Assembly (NCBI GenBank): GCA_028716125.1
Contig: JAQUQK010000110.1
Location: 1 to 6,502, forward strand
Reading direction: 5' to 3'
Length of the DNA: 6,502 nucleotides
Origin: Thermoplasmatota archaeon
Lineage (GTDB): Archaea; Thermoplasmatota; JAQUQK01
A program made the position numbers and the translations under genes. Positions 1 to 5,730 of this stretch are shown piece by piece (position 1 is the first letter of the stretch; every line of letters starts with the position of its first letter). The notes beneath the pieces were generated by a model that was given only the letters and a program-made list of their open reading frames with translations, had not been told where the DNA came from and searched no databases.

Positions 1-2
1 GC

Positions 3-257
3 TGCAGCAATTGCAAGACAATTTTCCGCACTGATCCCGCAGGTGAGATATCCTGCCCGAGATGCGGGGCATCAGGAGAATTCCATCCAAAAAACATTGA
101 GCCGCAGCACCCGGTGGCGAAAAGCGAAGCCCTGCCGCTACAAGAGTCAGGAACTTCCGGCGGCAAAATGGCGAGATGCGGCAACTGCAAGACCGTTTTC
201 CGAGTTGATTATTACGGAGACGTCAAATGCCCCAAGTGCGGAGCATCTGGCGACTTG
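3..257 (+). repeat. Tandem duplicated zinc-ribbon coding unit
   Basis: Two 27-codon units at 3-83 and 177-257 encode near-copies of the same ribbon. By eye about 16 of 27 residues are identical, including all four cysteines, the CKT-F-R stretch after the first pair and the CGASG motif ending the second pair. The period is 174 bases (58 codons). This looks like an internal duplication within the protease gene. More copies could lie upstream, because the first visible unit begins exactly at the window edge. Confidence 0.85.
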
Positions 258-1094
258 CCGCACAAGCCGGAAGCCCCTGCCGGAAATTTCCGAATTGCGC
301 TTTCATACCTGATTGCAATTACAATAGCCGAAATATTCACCGCGAGCTTTCGCGCAACCAACCTGGACAGCACCAAGTACCTCTACCTCGGCCTTATACT
401 TCACGCCTTCATACTCGTAATGCTCATCGGCCACTCGTCAATGTCAAAGAGCAAGGACCTTTCAAACATCCTTCTCGCCATGGCAATGGCCCCCCTTATA
501 AGGATAATCAGCTTGACTATGCCCTTGTACCGCTTCGCATATCCCGGATGGTTCCTTATATTGAGCATTCCGCTCCTGATTGCCCCCTTCGCCGTTGCAT
601 ACGTCCAGGGCATACCGGGAAAGGCGCTTGGCCTCACCATCGGAAAAAAGCCAGTTTTGCAAATATTAACAATATTGATGGGCTTTGGCTTTGGAACGTT
701 TGAGTACCTAGTTCTCAAGCCCGCCCTTATGATACCTACTGAAGTCACTTTCTACACGGTGGCGGCGGCGGTTCTGCTTCTGGCGCTTGCGACTGGGTTC
801 TCCGAAGAGATCATTTTCCGCGGCATAATCCAGAACAGCACCATAATGGCGTTTGGCACAAAAACCGGCATTATTTTCACATCCACGCTTTTCGCAATTC
901 TGCACGTCGGCAACATAACCGGCTGGAATGTGACAGTGCTCGATGTCCTGCTCGTATTCGTTGTCGGGTTCGTCTACAGCCTTGTGATGCTGAAATCAAA
1001 ATCGATTATGGGCATCTCCATATCCCACACTCTCACAAACACGACGCTTTTCATAATCTGCCCGATAGTTTTCCCGCTTCTCGGATGGGCATGA
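3..1094 (+). CDS. CPBP-family intramembrane metalloprotease with tandem N-terminal zinc ribbons (5' partial)
   Basis: The frame is open from base 3 to the TGA at 1092-1094, giving 363 codons with no start in the window; the GTG at 114 is internal. Residue numbers count from base 3. Two cysteine ribbons of identical spacing (CxxC-x13-CxxC) lie at codons 1-21 and 59-79, joined by a polar linker. About eight or nine hydrophobic segments follow. The CPBP (CAAX protease and bacteriocin-processing, Rce1-like) signature is complete: SEEIIFRG with Glu268, Glu269 and Arg273, then FAILH with His301, then SHTLTN with His342 and Asn346. In this family the glutamates and histidines form the active site inside the membrane. 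The substrate is unknown; CPBP proteins include prenyl-protein and peptide proteases and regulatory scaffolds. The ribbons probably sit in the cytoplasm and may bind zinc, nucleic acid or a partner. The gene converges on the small gene at 1156-1398. The family call is firm; the cellular role is not. Confidence 0.93.
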   Translation, partial: CSNCKTIFRTDPAGEISCPRCGASGEFHPKNIEPQHPVAKSEALPLQESGTSGGKMARCGNCKTVFRVDYYGDVKCPKCGASGDLPHKPEAPAGNFRIALSYLIAITIAEIFTASFRATNLDSTKYLYLGLILHAFILVMLIGHSSMSKSKDLSNILLAMAMAPLIRIISLTMPLYRFAYPGWFLILSIPLLIAPFAVAYVQGIPGKALGLTIGKKPVLQILTILMGFGFGTFEYLVLKPALMIPTEVTFYTVAAAVLLLALATGFSEEIIFRGIIQNSTIMAFGTKTGIIFTSTLFAILHVGNITGWNVTVLDVLLVFVVGFVYSLVMLKSKSIMGISISHTLTNTTLFIICPIVFPLLGWA

Positions 1095-1115
1095 GCGCGG
1101 CAAGACCCACAGCGC

Positions 1116-1149
1116 AAAACAAAATTTCTAAAAACAGGCAAAAATAAAG
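1116..1149 (-). terminator. Oligo-T terminator region downstream of the small membrane-protein gene
   Basis: Read on the minus strand, the 40 bases after the stop of the 1156-1398 gene contain two runs of five T (1140-1144 and 1130-1134) and two runs of four T (1121-1124 and 1116-1119). Archaeal RNA polymerase commonly terminates at such clustered T tracts without a hairpin. On the plus strand these tracts are A-runs, so they would not terminate the protease transcript. Confidence 0.5.
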
Positions 1150-1155
1150 AGATAA

Positions 1156-1398
1156 TTAAAGAACTTCAACGATCTTTATTGCCACAATGCCGACGAATAT
1201 CATCAGCAGGGGCAGAATTGCGACGCTGAGGCTCTTTGCTAGTTTTGAGAACTTGCTCTCTGTTGATGCAAGCTCCTTGACAATAAGAAGGCCAATAAGG
1301 CTGACTACTGCTACGATTCCAAGTGATGCGCCAACGCCAAGGGAGCTGACCATTGACGATGCCATCGAGGACACTGTTGTGGTAACTGTGCTGATCAT
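1156..1398 (-). CDS. Small two-helix membrane protein, unknown function
   Basis: This 80-residue protein is not assigned to a named family. The first 20 residues are rich in Thr, Ser, Val and Met and free of charge. Two hydrophobic segments follow, at about residues 24-42 and 57-77, separated by a short charged stretch with KEL, TESKF and KLAK. It ends IVEVL at the membrane edge. No cysteine, histidine or catalytic motif is visible. The ATG at 1398 is supported by GGTGA at 1405-1409 (six bases away) and a TATA-like box at 1439-1446. The gene therefore appears to be a single transcription unit with an oligo-T end. It is transcribed divergently from fhs, with 164 bases between. Small Thr/Ser-led two-helix proteins are, to my knowledge, frequent in archaeal genomes, but their role is unknown. 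It could be a holin-like or scaffold peptide; nothing here decides this. Confidence 0.7.
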   Translation of the reverse strand: MISTVTTTVSSMASSMVSSLGVGASLGIVAVVSLIGLLIVKELASTESKFSKLAKSLSVAILPLLMIFVGIVAIKIVEVL

Positions 1399-1404
1399 TA
1401 TGAT

Positions 1405-1409
1405 TCACC
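1405..1409 (-). promoter_or_regulatory. Ribosome-binding site (GGTGA) of the small membrane protein
   Basis: On the minus strand GGTGA lies six bases before the ATG at 1398. It matches the complement of the archaeal 16S rRNA 3' end and fixes this start codon. Confidence 0.6.
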
Positions 1410-1438
1410 GAATTTGCAATGTATGTATATTTTGAACC

Positions 1439-1446
1439 ATATATAT
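1439..1446 (-). promoter_or_regulatory. TATA-like box for the small membrane-protein gene
   Basis: The sequence ATATATAT is preceded on the minus strand by an A-rich stretch (AAAAACAAAAACAC) that could serve as BRE. A start about 26 bases downstream falls near 1416. That gives a leader of roughly 18 bases that still contains the GGTGA site. A second AT-rich stretch near 1424-1432 is less suitable, because a transcript from it would lose the ribosome-binding site. Confidence 0.5.
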
Positions 1447-1518
1447 GTGTTTTTGTTTTTATGAAATCCATAAGATGAATTCTTCGGCAGCAGGCAAATG
1501 CATTCCCGTGCGCAACCA

Positions 1519-1524
1519 TTTAAA
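1519..1524 (+). promoter_or_regulatory. TATA-like box for fhs
   Basis: TTTAAA within CCATTTAAACC is centred about 41 bases before the fhs ATG. The predicted start is near 1547, with a leader of about 16 bases. No clear GGTGA site is seen before the ATG. A similar TTTAAA box precedes the gene at 5043, which supports this as the local promoter style. Confidence 0.5.
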
Positions 1525-1562
1525 CCGCGCAGGCATATTCAATACTGCAGGCGGGCATTGTC

Positions 1563-3230
1563 ATGAAATCGAACGTGGAAATAGCGCAAAGCGCCAAAAT
1601 GCTGCCAATCCAGGACATAGCGCGAAAGGCGGGAATTCTTGAAGAAGAGATTGAGCCTTATGGCAGGCACATGGCAAAAGTTTCGCTTGGCATTTTTAGC
1701 CGGCTTAAAAAGGCAACAGACGGAAAACTCATTCTTGTAACTACAATAAACCCCACGCCCACAGGGGAAGGAAAGACTACGACCGTCGTCGGACTAGCGC
1801 AGGCGCTTTCAAAATTAGGCTATGACGCAATGCTCGGCCTCCGCGAGCCGTCCCTCGGCCCGGTTTTCGGCGTTAAGGGCGGGGCTGCTGGCGCAGGTTT
1901 TTCGCAGGTCCTTCCGATGGAAGACATCAACCTTCATTTCACGGGCGACATCCACGCAGTGACCTCGGCTCACAATCTTCTCGCTGCACTTCTGGATAAC
2001 CACATCCACCATGGAAACGCCCTTGGAATAGACGTCCGCAGGATTCTTTTGCACCGTGTCATGGACATGAACGACCGCGCCCTTCGCAACATTGTCGTGG
2101 GACTTGGCGGCAAGGGGGATGGAGTTCCGCGCCAGGACTATTTTGACATAACCGCCGCAAGCGAAGTTATGGCGGTGCTTTGCCTCTCAAGGGATATGGA
2201 TGACCTAAAGGAGCGCCTTGGCAGGATCGTCGTCGCATACACAAAGGACGGAAAGCCAGTGTCTGCAAAACAGCTTAAAGCCGTCGGCGCAATGGCCCTT
2301 TTGCTAAAAGATGCGATAAAGCCAAATCTTGTCCAGACTATAGAGCACGTTCCTGCGTTCGTCCATGGGGGGCCTTTTGCGAACATTGCCACTGGCGCAA
2401 GCAGCATAACTTCCACGTCGCTCGGCCTCAAACTTGCGGATTACTTTGTAACTGAAGCGGGCTTCGGCTCGGACCTTGGCGCAGAGAAATTCTTCGACAT
2501 AGTTTGCAGGACCGGCGGTTTCTCGCCCTCTGCGGTTGTCATAGTCGTCACGGCAAAAGCGCTAAAGTGGCACGGCGGGGTAAAAAAGGAGGACCTTGGC
2601 AAGGAAAACGCGGCCGCCCTGGAAACAGGCTTCGCAAACCTCACAAAGCACGTCCAGAACATGAAACTTTTCGGCTTGCCCGCAGTAGTGGCGCTCAACA
2701 GGTTTCCCGACGACCATGAGAGCGAGATAAGGGCGATATTCGATTTGTGCACCGGCGCCTCTGTTCCGTGCGCGCTTTCGGAAGTGGCAGGAAAAGGCGG
2801 CGAAGGCGGGATAGACCTTGCGAAAAAAGTCATCGAGGCCGCCTTCGCTGAGGAATACTTCCACTACCTGTATCCGCTTGAGGCGAGCATAAAGGAAAAA
2901 ATAGAGGAAATCGCAACCCACGTCTACGGAGCAAAGGGAGTATCCTATACTTCAGAGGCGGAAAGCGCGATAAAATCCGCAGAGGAGAACGGCTTTGGCG
3001 GCCTTGCGGTCTGCATGGCAAAGACGCAATATTCCCTTACCGACGACCCTTCCGCAATAGGAAGGCCGAAGAATTTCACAATAAAGGTGCGCGATCTTCG
3101 CATTTCGGCTGGAGCGGGCTTTGTCGTGCCAGTCACAGGAACAATCTCGCTCATGCCGGGGCTGCCAAAAACTCCAGCGGCCGAATCTATGGACATTGGC
3201 GCAGACGGGAAGATTACAGGACTTTTCTAA
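1563..3230 (+). CDS. fhs: Formate--tetrahydrofolate ligase
   Basis: This enzyme joins formate and tetrahydrofolate, using ATP, to make 10-formyl-tetrahydrofolate in the cytoplasm. At 555 residues it has the usual family length (about 555-560), and it aligns from the N-terminal EIAQ-AKM region to the terminal ITGLF. The P-loop TPTGEGKTT is at residues 65-73 (Lys71). LREPSLGP at 92-100 carries the conserved arginine (Arg94) of the formyl-phosphate site. The glycine-rich GVKGGAAG stretch (103-110) and PMEDINLHFTGDIHA (118-132) follow, then HGGPFANIA, EAGFGSDLGAEKF, KGGEGG and AKTQYS. Two signature positions differ from the usual bacterial form: GAGF replaces GGGY after KGGAA, and VVTAKALKWHGG replaces the common VATxRALKxHGG. 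The ATG at 1563 gives the family's usual N-terminus. The gene stands alone with its own TATA-like box, and its stop directly abuts the convergent EpsI-like gene. It is widespread in acetogens and present in a minority of archaea. Confidence 0.97.
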   Translation: MKSNVEIAQSAKMLPIQDIARKAGILEEEIEPYGRHMAKVSLGIFSRLKKATDGKLILVTTINPTPTGEGKTTTVVGLAQALSKLGYDAMLGLREPSLGPVFGVKGGAAGAGFSQVLPMEDINLHFTGDIHAVTSAHNLLAALLDNHIHHGNALGIDVRRILLHRVMDMNDRALRNIVVGLGGKGDGVPRQDYFDITAASEVMAVLCLSRDMDDLKERLGRIVVAYTKDGKPVSAKQLKAVGAMALLLKDAIKPNLVQTIEHVPAFVHGGPFANIATGASSITSTSLGLKLADYFVTEAGFGSDLGAEKFFDIVCRTGGFSPSAVVIVVTAKALKWHGGVKKEDLGKENAAALETGFANLTKHVQNMKLFGLPAVVALNRFPDDHESEIRAIFDLCTGASVPCALSEVAGKGGEGGIDLAKKVIEAAFAEEYFHYLYPLEASIKEKIEEIATHVYGAKGVSYTSEAESAIKSAEENGFGGLAVCMAKTQYSLTDDPSAIGRPKNFTIKVRDLRISAGAGFVVPVTGTISLMPGLPKTPAAESMDIGADGKITGLF

Positions 3231-4157
3231 TCACTTTCCGATCGTGGTTCTTATTTTTCTCACAAGCGGACCATAGGCCACGAATGCTATCGGAGCCATT
3301 ACCATTGCGGCGACAAGAAGCGCGCCCCAGAATCCGTTGTTTTGTACAAGAATTGCGCCAATGGGCCGTTCGGCGGCCTTGAATTCGAATACTTCGGGCA
3401 CGGTCTTTGACGCGAACTCTTTCAATACCGAAAGCGCAACTTCCGGGTCCACTATGCCGTAATTTCCGTAATATGTGGAATATCTCAGCATGGTGATTGA
3501 CTTCTGCACCGTCAGTTTCGAGTCCTTGACATAAAAGTAAAGCACGATCTGCCTTGCTATTACGCTCCCCGTCTCGTTCCTCTTTTCAATCACCAATTTT
3601 CCCATTGGGATGGATATATTCTGCGCCTGTCCGTCAGTGTGGTAAAGCGGTCCGGAAACGAAAGTTGCGTTTTCTATCGTGATATATTCTATTGTGCTTT
3701 TCAGGGTGCTGCTCAGCACGCCCCCATTTCCATATTCATCATACCAGCCCTGGCCCGCATAGCAAATCTCCGGCGGGTGGAAAGACGAAACGTTCTCCGA
3801 AAGCATTGCAAGGAAGTCGACCGTGGTGTAAAGCCCTGCAGTACTATAGGGGCGGAAAATTGCCGTCTTTGCCCCCAAGCCATAAGGCCATGGTTTCTTC
3901 AGTGTTTCTACTTGGTAATCACCTACGGCTTCCCATTCCCCGATTTGGCGCGGGAACGCATCAAGGTGCGCCTGGCTTCCAAAGTCCATCTTGGTGCGCA
4001 CGAATATCCCGCTGTTCGTGGAAATGCCCTTGCTCGTGTCCAGCAGATTCACGCCTTCCGCCATTATCATTCCGGGCGTGGAAAGCAGAAGGGCAAGCAC
4101 TAGCGCTTCCGCGAGGATCGCAATCGCTATGGAATAATCCTTTCGAAATTCAGACAT
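3231..4157 (-). CDS. EpsI-like (DUF3485) exosortase-associated membrane protein
   Basis: This 308-residue protein has an N-terminal hydrophobic segment (about 9-33), a large extracytoplasmic domain, and a second membrane helix near 277-296 followed by a basic tail (RKIRTTIGK). Two hallmarks of the EpsI/DUF3485 family are visible. FPRQIGEWEA at 69-77 corresponds to the FPxxIGxW motif, and HPPEICYAGQGW at 127-138 corresponds to the HxPExCxxGxGW motif with Cys132. Sequons NVS, NAT, NIS and NET suggest N-glycosylation outside the cell. EpsI proteins are found beside or fused to exosortases and their biochemical role is unsettled. Bacterial relatives usually end without the extra C-terminal helix seen here. 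The ATG at 4157 is chosen because GGTGAT lies three bases upstream. The gene overlaps the end of the archaeosortase gene by 31 bases in another frame, so both are probably co-transcribed and translationally linked. Confidence 0.82.
   Translation of the reverse strand: MSEFRKDYSIAIAILAEALVLALLLSTPGMIMAEGVNLLDTSKGISTNSGIFVRTKMDFGSQAHLDAFPRQIGEWEAVGDYQVETLKKPWPYGLGAKTAIFRPYSTAGLYTTVDFLAMLSENVSSFHPPEICYAGQGWYDEYGNGGVLSSTLKSTIEYITIENATFVSGPLYHTDGQAQNISIPMGKLVIEKRNETGSVIARQIVLYFYVKDSKLTVQKSITMLRYSTYYGNYGIVDPEVALSVLKEFASKTVPEVFEFKAAERPIGAILVQNNGFWGALLVAAMVMAPIAFVAYGPLVRKIRTTIGK
3248..3262 (+). terminator. Possible oligo-T terminator of fhs
   Basis: The plus strand reads TTCTTATTTTTCTCA, with five consecutive T at 3254-3258, about 24 bases after the fhs stop. 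It lies inside the 3' end of the convergent EpsI-like gene, because no intergenic space exists. This is the first T-rich tract downstream and a plausible archaeal terminator, though it may reflect only coding sequence on the other strand. Confidence 0.35.
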
Positions 4158-4948
4158 TTCATCACCTTTGAACTTGCAACAAGAAGCAGGAGCGCCACTA
4201 TGAAGAGCACGAGGTCGGAGGCGTAGTGGAAAAAGCCCTCCGCAACTTGCGGGCTAAACCAGACTCCAACGCCAACCGTCAGCGCGATTCTCAGGATGTT
4301 TGCCGCCACCGCGAATGGAACGGAAAGCGCGCATATTGCCGTTTTCTTCCAGAGGGGGGCGCGCATGAAGTATGCAATGATTATTGCGATTGTGAAAAGG
4401 GCGATTGCGCCCGAAAGTCCGGAGCAGGCAAGCTCGACATTGAACGACGAGCCGTTGACGATTATTGATGGGTATTGCAGAAGCGTGTCAGGCTTGAACA
4501 GCTTGACTATCCAGAACGAGCCGTAGACAGACGGCTTTTGCAGGAAAATCCCGAAGTTCGCGGTCCACGGAAGCGGAATTGCGGTGAGGAGCAGATGGAT
4601 TGGGAAAAGAAGATGCCTTCCCTTTTCAGACAGCATCAGCGCAAGCCCGGAAAGCACCGGAACTATGGACAGCGCCATCGCGAATTGGTATTGCGCGGCG
4701 TAGCCAAGAACGTACATCAAGGCGCCAGTGCAAAGCAATGCAATTCCTGCAATTGGCATTCTTCCTTGCGCAGGCTTTGACTTTAGGGCGCGCCATATAA
4801 GGAATATTGCGATTGGTGGAATAAGAAACCCGTGCGAATAGTACCTGTCAGAAAGCCATGCGTTAAGGAGCCATGAGAACGCCCCGAAATAAAGCAGCGA
4901 AAGCAATGCACAAACTGCAAACGCGAAAACCCAGTCCCGTCCTTTCAT
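4127..4948 (-). CDS. Archaeosortase / exosortase-family transpeptidase
   Basis: This is a 273-residue polytopic membrane protein with about eight hydrophobic segments. Family landmarks appear in order: RYYSHGFLIP (35-44), FPIHLLLTAIPLP (115-127), then the catalytic cysteine in ELACSGLSG (Cys175). The arginine is in ANILRI (Arg220) and the histidine in FFHYASDL (His241). Cys, Arg and His are the proposed active-site trio of exosortases and archaeosortases. These enzymes cut proteins carrying a C-terminal short motif, helix and basic tail, and are thought to attach them to a lipid or glycan carrier at the outer face of the membrane. The length is typical for a sortase not fused to EpsI. The ATG at 4948 lies about 26 bases from a TATA-like box, so the message is probably leaderless. 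The candidate substrate is the divergent gene at 5043, whose PEF-CTERM-like tail suggests an ArtC-like enzyme; the subfamily is inferred. Confidence 0.94.
   Translation of the reverse strand: MKGRDWVFAFAVCALLSLLYFGAFSWLLNAWLSDRYYSHGFLIPPIAIFLIWRALKSKPAQGRMPIAGIALLCTGALMYVLGYAAQYQFAMALSIVPVLSGLALMLSEKGRHLLFPIHLLLTAIPLPWTANFGIFLQKPSVYGSFWIVKLFKPDTLLQYPSIIVNGSSFNVELACSGLSGAIALFTIAIIIAYFMRAPLWKKTAICALSVPFAVAANILRIALTVGVGVWFSPQVAEGFFHYASDLVLFIVALLLLVASSKVMKCLNFERIIP
4161..4166 (-). promoter_or_regulatory. Internal ribosome-binding site (GGTGAT) for the EpsI-like gene
   Basis: GGTGAT on the minus strand lies three bases before the ATG at 4157 and inside the coding sequence of the archaeosortase, at its Lys-Val-Met codons 261-263. 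It decides the EpsI start and confirms that the 31-base overlap is real rather than an overextended call. Confidence 0.6.
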
Positions 4949-4971
4949 CCTTCATGGTATTTCCGGGCGCA

Positions 4972-4977
4972 ATATAA
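4972..4977 (-). promoter_or_regulatory. TATA-like box for the archaeosortase/EpsI pair
   Basis: TTATAT on the minus strand, within GGTTATATTG, is centred about 26 bases from the A of the ATG at 4948. This is the geometry of a leaderless archaeal transcript. It also fits the lack of a good ribosome-binding site before that ATG. An out-of-frame ATG at 4955 (minus) sits between the box and the start. Confidence 0.55.
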
Positions 4978-4987
4978 CCATTTTTAG

Positions 4988-4999
4988 TGACAGGTGTCA
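4988..4999. promoter_or_regulatory. Inverted repeat TGACA-GG-TGTCA between divergent promoters (candidate operator)
   Basis: A perfect 5-base inverted repeat with a 2-base spacer lies between the two divergent TATA-like boxes. Its centre is about 19 bases from the minus-strand box and about 15 from the plus-strand box. A dimeric regulator bound here could reach both promoters. Short perfect palindromes arise by chance, so the position, not the length, is the main argument. Confidence 0.35.
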
Positions 5000-5005
5000 G
5001 TGATT

Positions 5006-5011
5006 TTTAAA
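5006..5011 (+). promoter_or_regulatory. TATA-like box for the exported-protein operon
   Basis: TTTAAA in GATTTTTAAATG is centred about 34 bases before the ATG at 5043. This predicts a transcript start near 5034 and a leader of only about 8 bases. No GGTGA site precedes the ATG, consistent with a very short leader. Confidence 0.5.
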
Positions 5012-5042
5012 TGCGCGCCCCGAATTTCAATGGGCGGATAAC

Positions 5043-5729
5043 ATGCGCCCAAACCACACTTTTGCGCCAAAAGCGTTTCCCGCGATTGCTATTGCGATGT
5101 TTCTTGTACAGCTTGCGCCAGCCGGAAGCGCGGGCACAGAGCAGTCCTGGCATCTCACCGACTACGAGCCCACAGGCGCAGTTGCCCTTCGTTCCATGAA
5201 CAATACCAATGCACCCAAGAAAGGCACGGCAGACGTTGGGCTTGCAACAGCCGGGAGCGCCAGGATCTGGAGGGCGGACATTGCGGCATCGGCGGCAGTG
5301 GACATGAGCGGCGATTGGCAGACCAACATAGAAATATCGTATTCTAGCCAGGGCAGCGGACAAAGAACTGTTACAATCCAGATCGGCAAATGGAACGAAA
5401 GCGCCGGATTTACGCGCTGCAGCGCAAGTGGAACGACCTTGCAAATCTCGCCAGGAGAGACAAAAACGTATTGCACCCCGATGGCAACAGTGAGCCACGT
5501 GATAATGCCGGGCGATTATCTCGCATTGAAAATATATTACAACTCGTCGGCTAGCGGCGGAATTTATGCCATAACGTCAAATGCGACGGGAGACTTTTCG
5601 CCAAGCTGGATAAAATCGCCGTCTTCTTGTTCGGGCTATCCGACGCCGGAACTTCCATCTCTCGCCCTTTTCATCTCCGGAATCATCATTGCGCCCTGCA
5701 TCTCGTTTTTGGGCAGGAGAAGGCGGTAA
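5043..5729 (+). CDS. Exported protein with PEF-CTERM-like sorting signal; candidate archaeosortase substrate
   Basis: This 228-residue protein has a signal peptide at about 1-30 (a hydrophobic run, then likely cleavage after AGSA). The body is rich in Ser, Thr, Gly and Ala and has alternating hydrophobic patterns suggesting a beta-sandwich, with four N-glycosylation sequons (N53, N118, N167, N180). Its tail has the three parts expected of an archaeosortase substrate: PTPELPS at 200-206, a hydrophobic helix at 207-224, and RRRR at the extreme C-terminus. This resembles the archaeal PEF-CTERM tail (PEF motif, helix, basic end) with Leu in place of Phe. Cysteines at 126, 144 and 196 may form a disulfide outside the cell, and Cys219 lies in the helix. 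The fold family is not recognised. The gene is divergent from the archaeosortase and one base ahead of the next exported-protein gene. A tail-anchored membrane protein is the alternative reading. Confidence 0.86.
   Translation: MRPNHTFAPKAFPAIAIAMFLVQLAPAGSAGTEQSWHLTDYEPTGAVALRSMNNTNAPKKGTADVGLATAGSARIWRADIAASAAVDMSGDWQTNIEISYSSQGSGQRTVTIQIGKWNESAGFTRCSASGTTLQISPGETKTYCTPMATVSHVIMPGDYLALKIYYNSSASGGIYAITSNATGDFSPSWIKSPSSCSGYPTPELPSLALFISGIIIAPCISFLGRRRR
5643..5726 (+). other. C-terminal sorting tripartite (PELPS, helix, Arg4)
   Basis: These codons for residues 201-228 encode the motif TPELPS, an 18-residue hydrophobic stretch with no charge, and four consecutive arginines just before the stop. 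Known archaeosortase and exosortase substrates share exactly this order within the last 25-35 residues. The presence of an archaeosortase next door makes sorting more likely than simple anchoring. Confidence 0.7.
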
Positions 5730-5730
5730 C

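Noticed and set aside
144..155. EF-hand or dockerin-type calcium loop in the second exported protein (residues 144-155 of the 5731-6309 product)
   Set aside because: The glycine falls at loop position 8 rather than 6 and no second loop is present, so it is noted only as an acidic stretch. Coordinates here are residue numbers.
114..1094. GTG at 114 as the start of the protease gene
   Set aside because: The same frame is open to base 3 and encodes a second zinc ribbon homologous to the downstream one, so 114 is internal.
1447..1463. Plus-strand T-runs (GTTTTTGTTTTTAT) as a terminator
   Set aside because: They lie in the space between two divergent genes, where no plus-strand transcript needs ending; they are better explained as the A-rich upstream part of the minus-strand promoter.
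2441..2833. Minus-strand open frame inside fhs
   Set aside because: It is antisense to a strongly conserved enzyme; composition is as expected from codon third-position bias, and no start signals are seen.
5011..5199. Plus-strand frame starting with ATG at 5011
   Set aside because: Its ATG overlaps the TATA-like box, so the expected transcript would not contain it; the frame is a shadow of the 5043 gene.
5007..5498. Long minus-strand open frame opposite the 5043-5729 gene
   Set aside because: The product is rich in Cys, Arg and Trp without domain logic, has no promoter, and lies opposite a gene with signal peptide and sorting tail; it is a shadow frame.
5689..5730. Earlier in-frame ATG at 5689 for the second exported protein
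   Set aside because: It would overlap the previous gene by 41 bases and place charged residues ahead of a perfect signal peptide that begins at 5731.
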